From Acheta domesticus (taxonomy: Eukaryota > Arthropoda > Insecta > Orthoptera > Gryllidae), in assembly GCA_031308135.1 (NCBI GenBank), contig JAHLJT010000631.1:264324925-264388924 (forward strand): a stretch of DNA of 64,000 bases, read 5' to 3'. This document shows positions 1 to 11,623 of this stretch, piece by piece (the first letter of the stretch is position 1; every line of letters begins with the position of its first letter). The notes beneath the pieces are model-generated. The model searched no databases, was not told the origin of the DNA, and was given only the letters and a program-made list of their open reading frames with translations. Both the position numbers and the translations under genes were made by a program.

Positions 1-287
1 ATTTTCTTGAAAAGCTATGCCAAATTTTCCAATAAAGTATACATGTAGAACCAGATTTTACCCTTCTATTATATTATGAACTCATATTTCAGATATGGAA
101 TTTGAAAAAAATTGAAGAAACAACGCGAAAAAATGTCGTTCACACGTCAAAATATGGCAGCCTAGAAGACGATAAAGCAAAACCGAAAATACAACCTACA
201 CAGTGGAGATAAGAGTAGTAACTAGTGCGAGAAAGTCAGTGCCATTCTTGTGCGCCATTAGTTTACGTAAGCGATTACCCGGCTATG

Positions 288-346
288 ATTATGATGCGGT
301 GTTCATATGCATGCATGCTGCACAGCAATTTTTCCCTAAGAAATAT
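288..346 (+). pseudogene. Degenerate copy 1 of the GPCR exon
   Basis: A short, badly decayed copy of the exon at 565-681. The shared core TGCATGCTGCAC lies at 312-323, followed by a CTAAGAAA string and then a tail (TTAGATGCCACAG) that matches the sequence after copy 2 (TTGATGGCACAAAG). The coding sequence before the core is largely lost. It sits 170 bases upstream of the same core in copy 2, so the two look like members of a tandem exon duplication. Confidence 0.5.
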
Positions 347-418
347 TAGATGCCACAGTGAATTCTCTTCTTACTGCCATTTCACTTTGCTTTGCATTCT
401 GCCTTCTCACTTCTGTTA

Positions 419-515
419 TTTGCCCTGGACGCTGTCCCAACAGAGCGCCGACATCCTGTGCATGGCCTGGGCCACTACATGTGCATGCTGCACCCAATTT
501 CAATCTAAGAAAATG
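419..515 (+). pseudogene. Degenerate copy 2 of the GPCR exon
   Basis: Aligns closely to the intact exon at 565-681: both have GCTGTCCCA(A/G)CAGAGCGC, ATCCTG, TGCATGGC and CACTACATGTGCATGCTGCACCC-type strings. It has lost one codon after ATCCTG and one further base in the Asp-Arg-Tyr region, so the DRY motif and the frame are destroyed. The acceptor AG present before the intact exon is missing. Its core lies 155 bases before that of the intact exon. I read it as a dead duplicated exon. Confidence 0.7.
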
Positions 516-564
516 TTATAAGTAACTTGATGGCACAAAGAAGCCTCTGTTCTGTGTGTTGCAG

Positions 565-681
565 TCGCTTCTGCGCGGGGCGCTGTCCCAGCAGAGCGCA
601 GTCATCCTGGTGTGCATGGCGGTGGACCGCTACATGTGCATGCTGCACCCCGTGCGATACCACAAGCACTCCAGCAAAAAG
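565..681 (+). CDS. Internal exon of a class A (rhodopsin-like) GPCR
   Basis: A 117-base, 39-codon open exon with a pyrimidine-rich acceptor ending in GCAG just before it and a GTAAGA donor just after it. It encodes the end of transmembrane helix 3 and the second intracellular loop of a seven-helix receptor: a hydrophobic stretch (AVILVCMAV), the DRY motif as DRYMCMLHP, then a basic loop VRYHKHSSKK. The DRY-x5-P spacing is typical of class A receptors for amines and related ligands, where this segment contacts the G protein. The exon starts and ends in phase 0. No other exon of the gene was found here, so the rest must lie outside or across long introns. The ligand cannot be told from this piece. 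Two broken tandem copies precede it. Confidence 0.8.
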
Positions 682-3566
682 GTAAGATCCGCACCTGCAG
701 ACCATAACGTATGAAATGTCTTTTGTTCTAAGTCCAACTTACAAATTTATTCACCCTTTCAGTATGTTACGATGGCGTGGTTTTTTCGTATGTAATATGA
801 TGCATACTTTTGAAATCTTCGGTAATTAGGCAAAATAGTGAAGTGAAGTAGGGATTTATTGAAAATTCTAAATACACGAGTGATATGACTATTTTGTAAT
901 AATTACCACAATAATAATTCAAATAAAATTATTCAAAGAACCAAAACACATGAAAGAATATAATATATCGTAATTGGAATATGCCAGTTTATGACGAAAG
1001 ATTTTAAGTTCACTGTTTCCTTGAACTTATTCGTTTAAGAGATTGCAGTTATTCAAAGGAAATTAATTCAGAACGTCTTATTAGTATTTCAAAATACGTA
1101 TTAAACAACAAGAAATAAAAATATTGCAATAAATTCGTATAACTTTAGCATTTTCCATTCCCCACTGGGTGGTGTGTACTCTTTAGGCACTCAGGGCTGT
1201 TGTGTTCCATTTGATTGGTAGAATCCATTAGCGCAAAAAGTGCGTGTGTTTAGTTCAGAAAATGCAGCGCCACAAGTACGCAAGAACATACGCTGAGAAT
1301 TTCTCCATGCAACTCAATGACGCCTCTTTTAAGGGTTAGGTATGAATTGTTACGAGAACGAGAGTTTTGTTCATGTTTTTATGTTTATGTTTTGAAATAT
1401 ATACACTCATATATTGTGCAATTGTGAAGGTATCTGAGAATCTTCTGATGCATATTGGCTGATACTCATGTAGAATTACAAGAAGTGTTAAATAAATTTT
1501 TGATTATTTCAATGTGACTCCAATGGATGGACTTTATAAGTTTTCTTTCATAATAATATTTATTAAGGAAACTAAGAGTCGAAGTAAAACGATTCTAGTT
1601 TCTTTATGCTACCTCATCCACACTTTTATCAAAGATGATTACAATAGTTAATGTTGATGGGCAGGGAGATGTGAAATGAAATGCAGGAGAGCAGGCAGAG
1701 AGGATTGGTGTTATTTATTTATTATTTATTTTATACGAACTCCGTGTTGAGATGGTAATATTACAAGCTTGCTTCAATCACCTTTCTTTTGCCTTCCAAA
1801 TAGTATTCTAATGAATTCATAATGCAACTACTTCTGTAATTGGAGCATAGAGCACTAGTACTGTAATAAAGCTTTGTATAGCATCCATGTGGTAAAGCCT
1901 TTTATAGGAACGTCAATAATACTCAATTGTAGTACAACGTAGTTATATACTTTTTCTTCCAGTGTGAATGCGTTTTAATATCATAGAAACATTTTTGGAC
2001 AGTTTTACTAGCGGACGTTTCTAACTCTGAAGATTTGTAGTGAACATTATGAATTGGACATTTTTGTAGGTGGACCTTTCTGTAACTGGACATTCTGAAG
2101 AGGACATTTTAACTGGAAACAAGTGCGCTAATCCAGCTGTATCACATTTATTTATATAATTAACTAACAAATATTTATTTTATCATTGATTATATTTTCA
2201 GTTTCGCATCTTCATCTAACGAGGCCGAGCATGGCATATTCGAGGCCATAGTGTACTATAATCTGTAACATATATCTATGGTCTCATTTTATACAGTCTA
2301 TCACTGACCTGGCACTTGGTTTCATTGCATTAGTCACCGCCTGTAAAGCAGTACTATACAAGCTAAGACACCATTGTCATTCTCTATAGTAGATTTCAGT
2401 GCAACAACTGGAAAACGCTATTTCGATTTTTTAATTGATTAATTTTAAGCAGCAATATAGACTGCTGATGTTTTAGCAGATTTTTTTACGAGCTAAACTA
2501 GTAACGTAACTTGATACAGATTATTGTGAACATATAGAGGAATATTCTTAATGGTAAGTTGTTTATTATATAATACGATAGAAAAATACATGAGGAAGTG
2601 TGACAACTTTCTACTAGGTTGTTAACCTATTTTTCAGAATAAATTACGAAATATTCAGCTGAAGAATTGATCACAATATATTTGTTACATTACAATAAAT
2701 GTAAAACAAGTACTTACATGTAATACAAAATGACTAAATAAGTCAAACCATTTTGTCAAAATTAGTTAATTTTACACATTTTAACATTCATTTATTACCT
2801 TCTTTTGATTGAAATAACTTGAGAGATATTCACGATTCCGAGAGTTTTGAATTATTTGATTGTTTTATTATTCTTACTGCACAATGTTTGCAAACCGTGC
2901 CGAGTCCACTTTGGCCAAAAATGTGCTATCCCTCAAAGCACTTGGTTAGAGGTTGTGATGTTTGTGAGACGTGGGTACGGTGTATGAAAGGTTTGGAGTT
3001 TTCAGTTACTGACAATATAATATTGTATATTAAACGGCGTATAATAATAAACATACACTTGAAATAAATCCAGCTGAAAAGATTAAACTGTTTGCTAAGA
3101 CATTACCGAAATATTATGAAATATGTTAAAGAAATATAATTATATTACCATGTTTTAATAAAAAGATAAGACCAATAATTTCTATGTAGAAATAAATGAA
3201 AATAATAATTTAAAATATTATACTATGATACTATGAAATGACGACTTATACTATGAAATGACAAAATAATCCCATTTCTTAATTAAATTAATATTTACAT
3301 AAAATGTATTAACATAAAACGTAATATATTCTACAATAAATTTACGAAAGCAATTAATTCAAATTATGATCTCAACATTAACGACCTGCACGTGTTATCT
3401 GTAGAATTCGTAGAACTCATTTTGAACTATAAGATCCTTCAAATTGCGCATGCATTCTATAAGTCAGCAGAAAGTAGATAATAGGCAAAAACGCACTGGA
3501 GGAGCTTGCCTAGGAAATCAAATTCTATTTAAGTTCAAATGCCCAATGTCCGAGATTTCAGCGAAT
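682..3566. other. AT-rich intron or intergenic DNA, single copy
   Basis: No open frame with recognisable protein, no RNA gene and no clear mobile element was seen. Homopolymer A and T runs are common. It probably includes the intron following the receptor exon. Confidence 0.5.
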
Positions 3567-5325
3567 GTTGGATTTGCACAAACATTGCAATATGCATTTT
3601 TGAGCCATCAAACTTGCAATGTGAATGAGACTTTCCTATTTTTTACGAGCGTTCGTGCGGCATTCAAAAATGCACCATTTTTTCTGAAAGTGGCAGAAAA
3701 AAAAGATCAAAAATGAAATTATCTGAAAAATGTACATTTTTAACGTGTTTCACATTGCCTCCGCTGTATGCGAAAGCAGGCGGTCCATTTTGTTAGAGCA
3801 AACTCTGTCGAAAGCGGAGTTACATGAACCCATGCGGCGCCATCGCTGTCCCCGCACATCTGTTGCAATCTCTCCCCCCAGGGGTCAGCAAACTCCAGTT
3901 CGCGAACCGAATTCGACTCACCGCATCTTTTTGTACAGTTTGCGAGTTTAAAGTGAATTCAACAAAGTGCTCTTTAAAATTTAAAAGGCAGCGTTCTGAC
4001 AGATGACAACAGAGTTTTGAAGTTGCATGAAAGACCTCTTGTAAAACTCCAGTTGTCATTCTGACGCTATTGAGAATGAGGCCAAGAAGATGCCCGCATA
4101 CAACGCTCCTATTGTTTGTCTTCATTGAGAATGAAGCCTAGAATTCACTGTTAGACTACGACGGTGGGTGAAGTAAAACATATATCATCGTTACATCCTT
4201 CACATTTTGGCTAGTTTCTTAAGGGTTTAGTTTGACCTTAGTTGTCTAAGAGTTATCTATTTCCTTTAATGCAAACATAACTTTAGGGTATTATTTATTT
4301 GGTCTCCTAAATTATTTTATATTCAGTTTTGTTCTCCCTTCCACGTACATTTATTTGCAGTCATATTTGCTCGAAAAGGATTTTCATCTAAATAGGGTGA
4401 TGTTAGAACCGAATGGAACGCCAAATTGAACGTTCAAAATAATATGTTTTATAGGTTTAAATTATAATAATTTACAGCTTTTGAACCCCTAACAGATATT
4501 CAAACTGTTGAATATTTTTTATACAAGGTCACTTATGAGGATAACTAATAACCATCTTAAGGATGGTGAACTTAAGGCCGGCTAACTTTATTTTAGGTTT
4601 TTAGTAAATTTATTGCCTCCTACCAATCGTATTGCTTAGAGGTGCATACGTTTACGTTAAATATTTATATTTTGGTTTATTTACATAATTCACTTCATGA
4701 AAGAGTTAAAATTTCCTTAATCTTTCTTACACTGGAAAGTTCTACCATATATTGACTTACAAGCACATGATATTTTGAAATTTATTGATATCGAATCTCC
4801 CACAATCTTTTTTAAATATTTAGAAAGAGATGTTTCAGGAATTTGTTATATCAGTTATATGTACAGCTTACTGTAAACATTTAAGCAGTTTGGAGCACAT
4901 ATAAGCAGTTTACTGTATTAGACACATGGCACGATGGACGTCTTCTTCCTGATCCCACGCCTTTAAAGCGGAAAACACTTTACCAACCCAATGAACGGAA
5001 AGAAAGGCAGAATGCGGTTGTAAAAATTGGATTTCATTGCTTTAGAACGTTTCTTTTCGATTCGACTAATTGGATGAATATATTTATTGAAGAGCTCTTC
5101 GAAGAGTATTTTGCCCAAATATCGCTGTTATTGCGTAAAGAAAATACTCAGAATATTTTACACTCAGATGGCATCGACCCAAAGCAGCCACTAATTACAG
5201 CATGAAATGATATATATTTATCTCCTTTTGCAGTATTTTGCTTTGATGTGCCCATACTCTGTAACATTACATTTACAATATTATCGCACATTTCACCAGA
5301 AATTGGAAATGCTTTATCTGAATCT
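3567..5325. other. No gene recognised
   Basis: The region has short open frames on both strands near 3730-4125 that are identical in both block copies only because the DNA is nearly identical. None resembles a known protein. The rest is AT-rich with no recognised element. Confidence 0.4.
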
Positions 5326-5531
5326 TCATTCTATAGAAACAGGATGAACAGTGGAAATCTCAAATGGTGCAATCTCTCGTGTTTTATCTTCTTGATATCT
5401 TCTTTGCTTTGACCTTGTCTCCCAGTTTGGGGTCCACTCTTGGAAGATGGCTTGCACATTCTGCCTGTCCAAGTAAATAGTATCCTGTATCCTTCCAACT
5501 CGTTTGTTCGTAGCCACACATCCGATATCAA
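5326..5531 (-). pseudogene. Relic of a non-LTR retrotransposon C-terminal region
   Basis: A minus-strand frame of about 63 codons contains KRVGRIQDTIYLDRQ and EWTPNWETRSK followed by a basic stretch ending TREIA. This pattern resembles the tail of endonuclease/reverse-transcriptase ORFs of non-LTR elements, where a basic W-rich segment ends the protein. No reverse transcriptase core is next to it. It is an isolated fragment and the family assignment is by pattern memory only. Confidence 0.4.
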
Positions 5532-5969
5532 ATAAAATGTCTAAATTTTATTGAAATTCCTCTTTGCGACTCTGTAAATATATTCGCTATTTTAGTAAAT
5601 ACATTCGCTTTTGTAACTTTCTCCATCGCTAATGGAAACCATTTTCTTTCTAGCTTCAATGCTGAATTAACTTAGAGGGAATTCATACTCTCCAGCAACA
5701 AGAAAGACATTTCATTCAACATTTTACCTCCTGTGTGTTGTAAAATAAAGTTTCCAGAATTTATATCTTTGATGATATTTTGTGTCCGGTATTGGCTATT
5801 TTATAATTTTGTCCCACATAAGTATGTGGAATTATTAGGAATCAATGAAGACTGGTCTCTTCCCTTCCTACGCGTAAATATAATTATTACAAAGTGTGAA
5901 AAATTTGGGTACGTTTTTCGCCCAAGTTCGTATTCAACTCTTTATGTATTAGAGTGTTTTGAATTTTAA

Positions 5970-6186
5970 TCGATTTTTATATTTAAGGTCGCATCAACGA
6001 CGACACTAGGTCATTAGCGACCACTATTGGATGTAACGTTATGGTATGAGGATGAAACAATATGGTGATGATAGGGGGTGAAAGGACGAACACATACAAC
6101 CCTGCCCGAGGCGGAACTCGAACCAGCAACCCCACGGCCCAAGATCTCTACGGCACTACTGTCTTAGCGATCTCCGCCACGGGAGC
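5970..6186 (-). mobile_element. tRNA-derived SINE (SINE1), block A1
   Basis: The minus strand begins GCTCCCGTGGCGGAGATCGC and has a pol III B box GGTTCGAGTTCC at 6113-6124 (minus strand), with an A-box-like segment near the 5' end. A tRNA-unrelated body follows and then a 3' tail with GTCGCTAAT (6013-6021), GTTGATGCGAC (5988-5998) and a TTAAATATAAAA end. Possible degenerate target duplications AAAATTTGATT and AAAATCGATT flank it. The tail resembles the 3' end of the Jockey LINE at 60.3-60.8 kb. Confidence 0.65.
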
Positions 6187-6640
6187 AACAATCAAATTTT
6201 GTTCACAGCCGATTCAGTCCCACAGAGGGGTGGACCAACGGCCGAAGTGTCTGAGGTTTCTTGGCGAAGGCTATAAACGTCCACCCGGACCCAGGTTCTC
6301 CATACTAGTCACGGCCAAGGTAGGTGCAGGGAGGGACGGTGCTAAGTCCCTGGTCACTCGGGCTCACCCGGTAACCCACTAGTTCAGTCAATACCCGCCA
6401 ACCTTTGGAACAGGGTTGGGTGCGGCACTTGTTCCGAAACCCACGTAAGTGTCAACCCGAACACCCACGAAAGGGACGACGAACCGGAATCTTCCGTCAG
6501 GTAGATTCCGGCGATAAGTCAAAGTGGACGCAGTGAGGATACGGGTGCCCCCTGGTGGGAGGTACCTGGTTCGGGTCCATCCCGGAATTCGACATATAGT
6601 TAGTTTAATACCTAATAGGCGAGCCTCGGGCCATCTCGAG
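6187..6640. other. GC-rich unclassified segment between two SINEs
   Basis: About 450 bases clearly richer in GC than the surroundings, with inverted strings such as CCGGAATCTTCC and GGTAGATTCCGG. A plus-strand frame is open here in both block copies but has no recognisable domain. It may be the body of another retroposon. I cannot assign it. Confidence 0.35.
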
Positions 6641-6689
6641 GGGAATGAAGATATTACACAGGCGACGAAACAAGAGATTTTGATTTTAA

Positions 6690-6890
6690 CTCAGAGGCTT
6701 CTCTTAGACTCGAGATCCTTTACATTCAGTAAATCTACAACAAGCGATATCCGGCTTTATTTCCCTGTCAAAGGAAGGCGCACGAAGGATTTTTTCGCCC
6801 TTAAAAATCCACGGCGTCGATCGGCTTTGAACTCTCAAACTTGGGTACAACAGCGCGATGCCCTAACCGTTACACCACCAAACCAGCAAT
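6690..6890 (-). mobile_element. tRNA-derived SINE (SINE2), block A1
   Basis: The minus strand carries an A-box-like GTAACGGTTAGGGC (6860-6873) and, 26 bases on, a B-box-like GAGTTCAAAGCC (6823-6834), the correct order for a pol III tRNA-type promoter. Downstream is a CCTTC..GGGAAATAAAGCCG segment that resembles the core seen in many arthropod tRNA-SINEs. The 3' limit is uncertain. Confidence 0.5.
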
Positions 6891-7058
6891 GACGTTTAGG
6901 TTGACGCCGGATCTCACTCTCCAGCGAGGGAAGAACACCGTCAATTCCTCGAGCAAAACATTCACTACACATGCGGTGCTGATCACCACACAAATTGTCG
7001 CACCTTGAAACACGAAATAATCAATGTAACAAGACCTTCGAGAGGCGCGTCGCTTTAA

Positions 7059-7622
7059 CCCGGGAGAGGTGGCGGTTGCCAGAGTTGCATTAGAGGCGGC
7101 GCGGGGTCATTTCTGACCCCTTTAATTTATTTCTTTATAAAATTATATTTAGCAAGAAATAAGTGTCAAATTAGTTATTTTAATAATAATCATTCATTCA
7201 TAAGGTATTATTAACTTAATGCACTATTATAAACGAACATGCAAATGAGGAATTAAAACAAAAGGGCAAAATTATCATTCATCTTTTTATGTAGTGATTC
7301 CATTTACATTTTCCTGAATATTTTAACGACAAAGGTATCAGAAAATTTAGTAAGTTTCATTTTCTAACATTGTGTTACAAAAAACAAGCAATTTATTGAA
7401 ATGCTTGAAAACCAATCAAAACAACTTGGAAAAAGTACGAAATTTAAGATGTTTGTATTGGTTTCAAAAATATTTATAAATGAATTACTACATATAAAAT
7501 TTGGGAAATCTTTCAGAAAAATCAAGAGAATATGGTAAAAGGTATGTGAAATGTAAAGCTTCTGAATCGCGAAATTAGGCAACTGCAGCTATTCAAAAAT
7601 ACCCCGCGCCACTTCTCTCGGG
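7059..7622. mobile_element. piggyBac-like MITE, block A1
   Basis: A 564-base element flanked on both sides by TTAA (7055-7058 and 7623-7626). Its ends are inverted repeats: CCCGGGAGAGGTGGCG on the left and CGCCACTTCTCTCGGG on the right. Just inside each end is GGCGCGGGG or its complement, and the left side adds a palindrome GGGGTCATTTCTGACCCC at 7103-7120. TTAA duplication, CCC/GGG termini and a subterminal palindrome are typical of piggyBac-type transposons. There is no transposase, so it must be moved in trans. Confidence 0.75.
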
Positions 7623-7634
7623 TTAAATGTGCAG

Positions 7635-7712
7635 CCCTGGGCAAGAGCCCTGGGCAAGAGCCCTGGGCAAGAGCCCTGGGCAAGAGCCCTGGGCAAGAGC
7701 CCTGGGCAGGTG
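7635..7712. repeat. 13-bp minisatellite, 6 units, block A1
   Basis: Six exact or near-exact copies of CCCTGGGCAAGAG starting 8 bases after the right TTAA of the MITE. The unit has no stop codon in any frame, which produces artificial open frames on both strands. Copy A2 has 23 units. Confidence 0.95.
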
Positions 7713-7870
7713 TGGCGAGCGCGTGCGTGCGTGGGCGCGCGGAGCGGCTGTTCCGGGGCACAGGGAATGCGCGGAACGCGGGCGGGCGATCCCGGCCATC
7801 GCTCTGGCGCGCCAGGGGCTCCGCCTCGCACGAAGGTCGTCTTCTGTTTCATTCTGGTCATGAGAGAAGA
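7713..7870. other. GC-rich segment
   Basis: CpG-rich sequence directly after the minisatellite, with GCGTGCGTGCGTGGGCGCGCGG-type runs. No gene was recognised in it. Confidence 0.4.
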
Positions 7871-7984
7871 GCGCTGGCAATCACAGGATACCAGGCGGTG
7901 CTGTTATCAATAAACGGATTATTGCCTTTGAGGCTCCCCCCAAAAAATATTCGGAATTTTTGAAATACAATTTCTAATACATAA

Positions 7985-8360
7985 ATGAAAATTAAAAGGT
8001 AAAAAGTTAAAAGTTAAAAAAGTTAAAAGTTAAAAAAATGAAAGAAGTAAAAAATTAAAAAAGTATAATGTTCGTGATTTTTTTAAGATCGTTCGTCAAA
8101 TTATTATGTTTTGTCGTTACGTGAAGTTTATTTTGGATGTATGAATTGATAAGATGTTATGAAATGAATTATTTCGGATTAAATAGTACAAAAAGTTGCG
8201 GAAACGAGATACGTATTAATGTTTGATCTGAACGAGAGTTATGTATGTGTTCGTAAGCGAGTAAAATTTAATGTTAATTAATAGTAATAAAATGTAATAA
8301 TAATAATAGTAATAACAATAGGGATAATAATTATTATAATTATTATTATTGTATTATAAT
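7985..8360. repeat. AT-rich simple repeats
   Basis: Two low-complexity stretches: a run of AAAGTTAAAA-type units (about 7989-8066) and a degenerate AAT/ATT trinucleotide run (about 8282-8355). Both are present with small length changes in A2. Confidence 0.7.
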
Positions 8361-9416
8361 TTGAAAGAGATCCGATAGATTGGTTTGTTTGTTCCCGTTA
8401 AAAGAACTGAATATGTTATCTCAATGTATATTTCGATAATAAAAACTAGTGAAAAACATTTGTGTGTGTAATATTTGAAACATTTTAGTATGCTATCTTA
8501 AATAAGCAGTGAAGAGCGGCATCCATGACTCTACGCATTAGCTTGGAAACCCCTGCTTTGCTTTAAATTAAATATACCGTTCCAGTCAACGCAGTACTGC
8601 AGAGTTGAGCAGGCGTTTCTTGTTTCTATAGTACAGTGATGTCAAGCGAAATGAAGTTTCATCTCTGAAAGAGAATACTAGCTGCTTCAACGTGTCTCAG
8701 CGATACACGTGTCTACCGTTCGATGGAAACTCAAAGGCGGAAATTCAAAGGTGAGATCCAAAGCCTTTGTACGGAATTACATTACAGTCTGACGGCGGAA
8801 AGCGTCCTTGGCGAAATATCGAATGAACTACGTAGAATGGAGTGTACAAAATCAGACTCGCTGGCCAAAAATGACTGTTTAAACAATGCCTGGACCTTAT
8901 ATCGGTTTATTGAATTATAGTGAATATTTTTTAATTATCATTGATGCATTGTGTGTTGTCACAACTAATGAGTTTTCAATTTTGTTAAATGACGTAATAC
9001 CTATAACACTAGTGTCACTCATGACCTGTATCGCGGGTAATATTTTCAACAATTGAGAAATATGCCTCGTGAGATAGGACAGACTTTGGAATTTGATGAA
9101 TTTGTTAATGAGAGAATATCATAATGCATTAGTGGGAACAATTAACACCTTTCCTTACAAAAATAATGTTAGTCAACTACGTAATAAAGTTCATTTTTGG
9201 ATATTCTGGTCGAGTAAATGGTACGATATTACGTTATGATTTCAAGTAGACATAAAATGTTACTTGAAGTTTATAGGTGCGACTATTTTATTCTTCTTAA
9301 GCCACTAAAACTACACAAAATACTCATCTGTACCTCAATTTATTTGATATTAACAAAAATAAGAGTTTCTTAAATTTGAACGTGTCATTTCGTATAATTA
9401 TAACATATCTACGAAG
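8361..9416. other. No gene recognised; one 65-codon frame
   Basis: The only notable frame is 8723-8920 (+), kept in A2 with one amino-acid change. The two copies are nearly identical DNA, so this says nothing about selection. I see no domain in it and do not call it a gene. Confidence 0.3.
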
Positions 9417-10235
9417 TAGTGGTGTTACAGAATGGCACAGACTTTCCCGTATTAGTTTTCTCTTTCATTGGGTCTTCGCTATCTTTTCGGAATTGCCACA
9501 TACTCTTTCTTGCCAGCTACCATCTATCACCGCCAAAAGTACATTTTTTGTCATTTTCTTAATTTTTCAGTTTCCTCTTGGTAGAACGGAAACATTAATT
9601 TTAAAATATTAAAGAACACAAAAACTAGACATAAATGCCACTTTTCTTTTAAAAATTATGTGCCTTTAAGAGGAAAATGGCGTTTTAGCACTACTAAAAA
9701 TGCGAAGTTTGAAGCTCATTTTCACAGAAAATGTGTTTTCAAAATACTTTATTTGAAGTTATTTGAATCACTTACACTCACAATAATGTTTGCAAATTGC
9801 TGGTCATGTGCATATTAAAGATGTGAGAGATCTTTCAAAAACAATACAATTATGTAATTTTTGAAAAAACAAAAAAAAAACTAAAAATAAACTTTATGCT
9901 ATACTAAAGAGGGTAATTAGTACTATCCATTACAAAAGTTTGAAAAAAAATTGCAGCCATATATCAGAAAATGGCGTTTGAGCATTTCTGAAAATGTAAA
10001 ATTTTGAGCTACTTTTCGCAGAAAATGGTTGTGTTTTCGAGAAATTTTACTTGACATTATTTAAACACATGTACTCGAAAATAGAATAATGTGAAAAAAT
10101 CGCTGTTAATGTAAATATTATCGACGTGAGAAACATGTGAAAAAATTTACATTTTAGTAAGTTTTGAAAAAACCAACCTATAGAGCAGTATGGATTTTAT
10201 GTCATCTGATAGAGTACATTTACCACTATCCCTAC

Positions 10236-10866
10236 TGTAATATACAAAATATTACAGAACAAACGCCGCGCCTTAATCTGGACGGACGGAGCTGTAATAT
10301 ACAAAAGATTACAAAACAAACGCCGCGCTTTAATCTGGACGGTCGCGGTTACTAGGTAACAAAGGTTGTTGACGGGCTAGAAGGGGGCGCTGGACTAGGG
10401 AGAGAGTTGGTGGTTGACTGGCATCCTGGTGGTAGCGGCGCTTATGTAAGCTGAATTGTTTAAGTTGGACATCGACGCGAATAGGGAGGACAAATTGTGG
10501 AACAATAGTGCAAGAAGTGAGCAGCAAGAAAGAAGCAGACGACTTCGGCGACGACCGGCGCGAAGACGGATTTTCAGCGCGGAAGTCAAGGGGCTACGAA
10601 CTGCGGGGCCATCGTTTCACAACGCCAGACAATTCGGTACCGTGAACCTAATGCATGAAATCAAGCAAGAGAATTTTTATATTGTTAATCTCAAATTCCA
10701 TTCTTAATAAACAAAATTATTGTTGTGCCACGTTGTATGTAATTCCTTCGGAATATAAATATATTCAGACTTCCAGGCTTCTCTGTATAGAGAGCATGAG
10801 AACCAGAAAACTGAGCTAGCACAGCAAATTAAAGGTAAAATTAATCATTATCATTATTTTATCACA
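10236..10866 (+). mobile_element. Solo LTR, present only in block A1
   Basis: A 631-base sequence starting TGTAATATAC and ending ATCACA, flanked by the 4-bp direct repeat CTAC (10232-10235 and 10867-10870). At the matching place A2 (22981-22996) has an uninterrupted site with a single CAAC. TG...CA ends plus a 4-bp duplication fit a Ty3/gypsy-type LTR left by recombination. It has an AATAAA at 10706-10711, suggesting plus orientation, and opens with a directly repeated segment of about 58 bases containing GTAATATACAAAA and AACGCCGCGC. It is unrelated to the LTR at 39303. Confidence 0.8.
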
Positions 10867-11569
10867 CTACCAAAAGTTTAAAGAAAACATTTGTAGCCGT
10901 TTTTGAGAAAATCTAGTTTTTGTAATTTTTTAAAATTGCACATATTGCACGAAAACTACTAAATGTTTGAGAAACATTTACATGCCTTTTATGAAAGAAC
11001 TCAATATGCAGAACAAATTTTATTTGAAGAAAATATATCAATCTTCAATTTTGTAGTTGGAGAAATACGCCGAAAAAATTCAAACTTTCACAATTTTCAA
11101 AAATTCAGAGTTATCCGTGAAAATCGGACCTATCCCATGTTAATAAGTGTATTTTACTCTATTTATACAAGAAATTTAGAGAAAAAATTTGGAGCCGTTT
11201 TTGAGAAAATGTTGAAAATCCCCGGGGGGCTTCATATAAAGTACCCCCAAATTTTGAAGAGTCTTTTTCAAAATCTCAAAGCTTTGACTAGAATCAGATC
11301 GACTGGGGAATATCCATTTTGGAAGAAATCGTACGTATGGTTTAGGCGCTACCAGTGTTCACAGACGGACAGACAGACAGACGGACGTTTTCCTTTCAAT
11401 TGGTTTTTCGATATCAAGGATCCACACAAGAGGGTGTCTGGCTACACCACGTGTTAGGGGATTTTTTTGTTAATTTAGCAAAGGGTTTTATCCACTTTTT
11501 CGTTATCACGGCCCGGCAATTAATTTTTTTCCGCCGAAAATTGGCCATTTTTTCGCGCAGCATTACATA

Positions 11570-11623
11570 ACTTTCCCTATACTACGTATATCACTCCGTG
11601 TATACGTACGCATACGGGAAAGT
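11570..11623. repeat. Terminal hairpin of family F, block A1
   Basis: ACTTTCCC (11570-11577) pairs with GGGAAAGT (11616-11623), and inside it TACGTATA (11583-11590) pairs with TATACGTA (11601-11608) around a 10-base loop. It follows CGCGCAGCATTACATA, which is shared with the block B family member. Confidence 0.75.

Noticed and set aside
11570..11623. Helitron 3' end
   Set aside because: The hairpin is suggestive, but the CTRR terminus and an AT insertion site are not seen after it, so no Helitron call is made.
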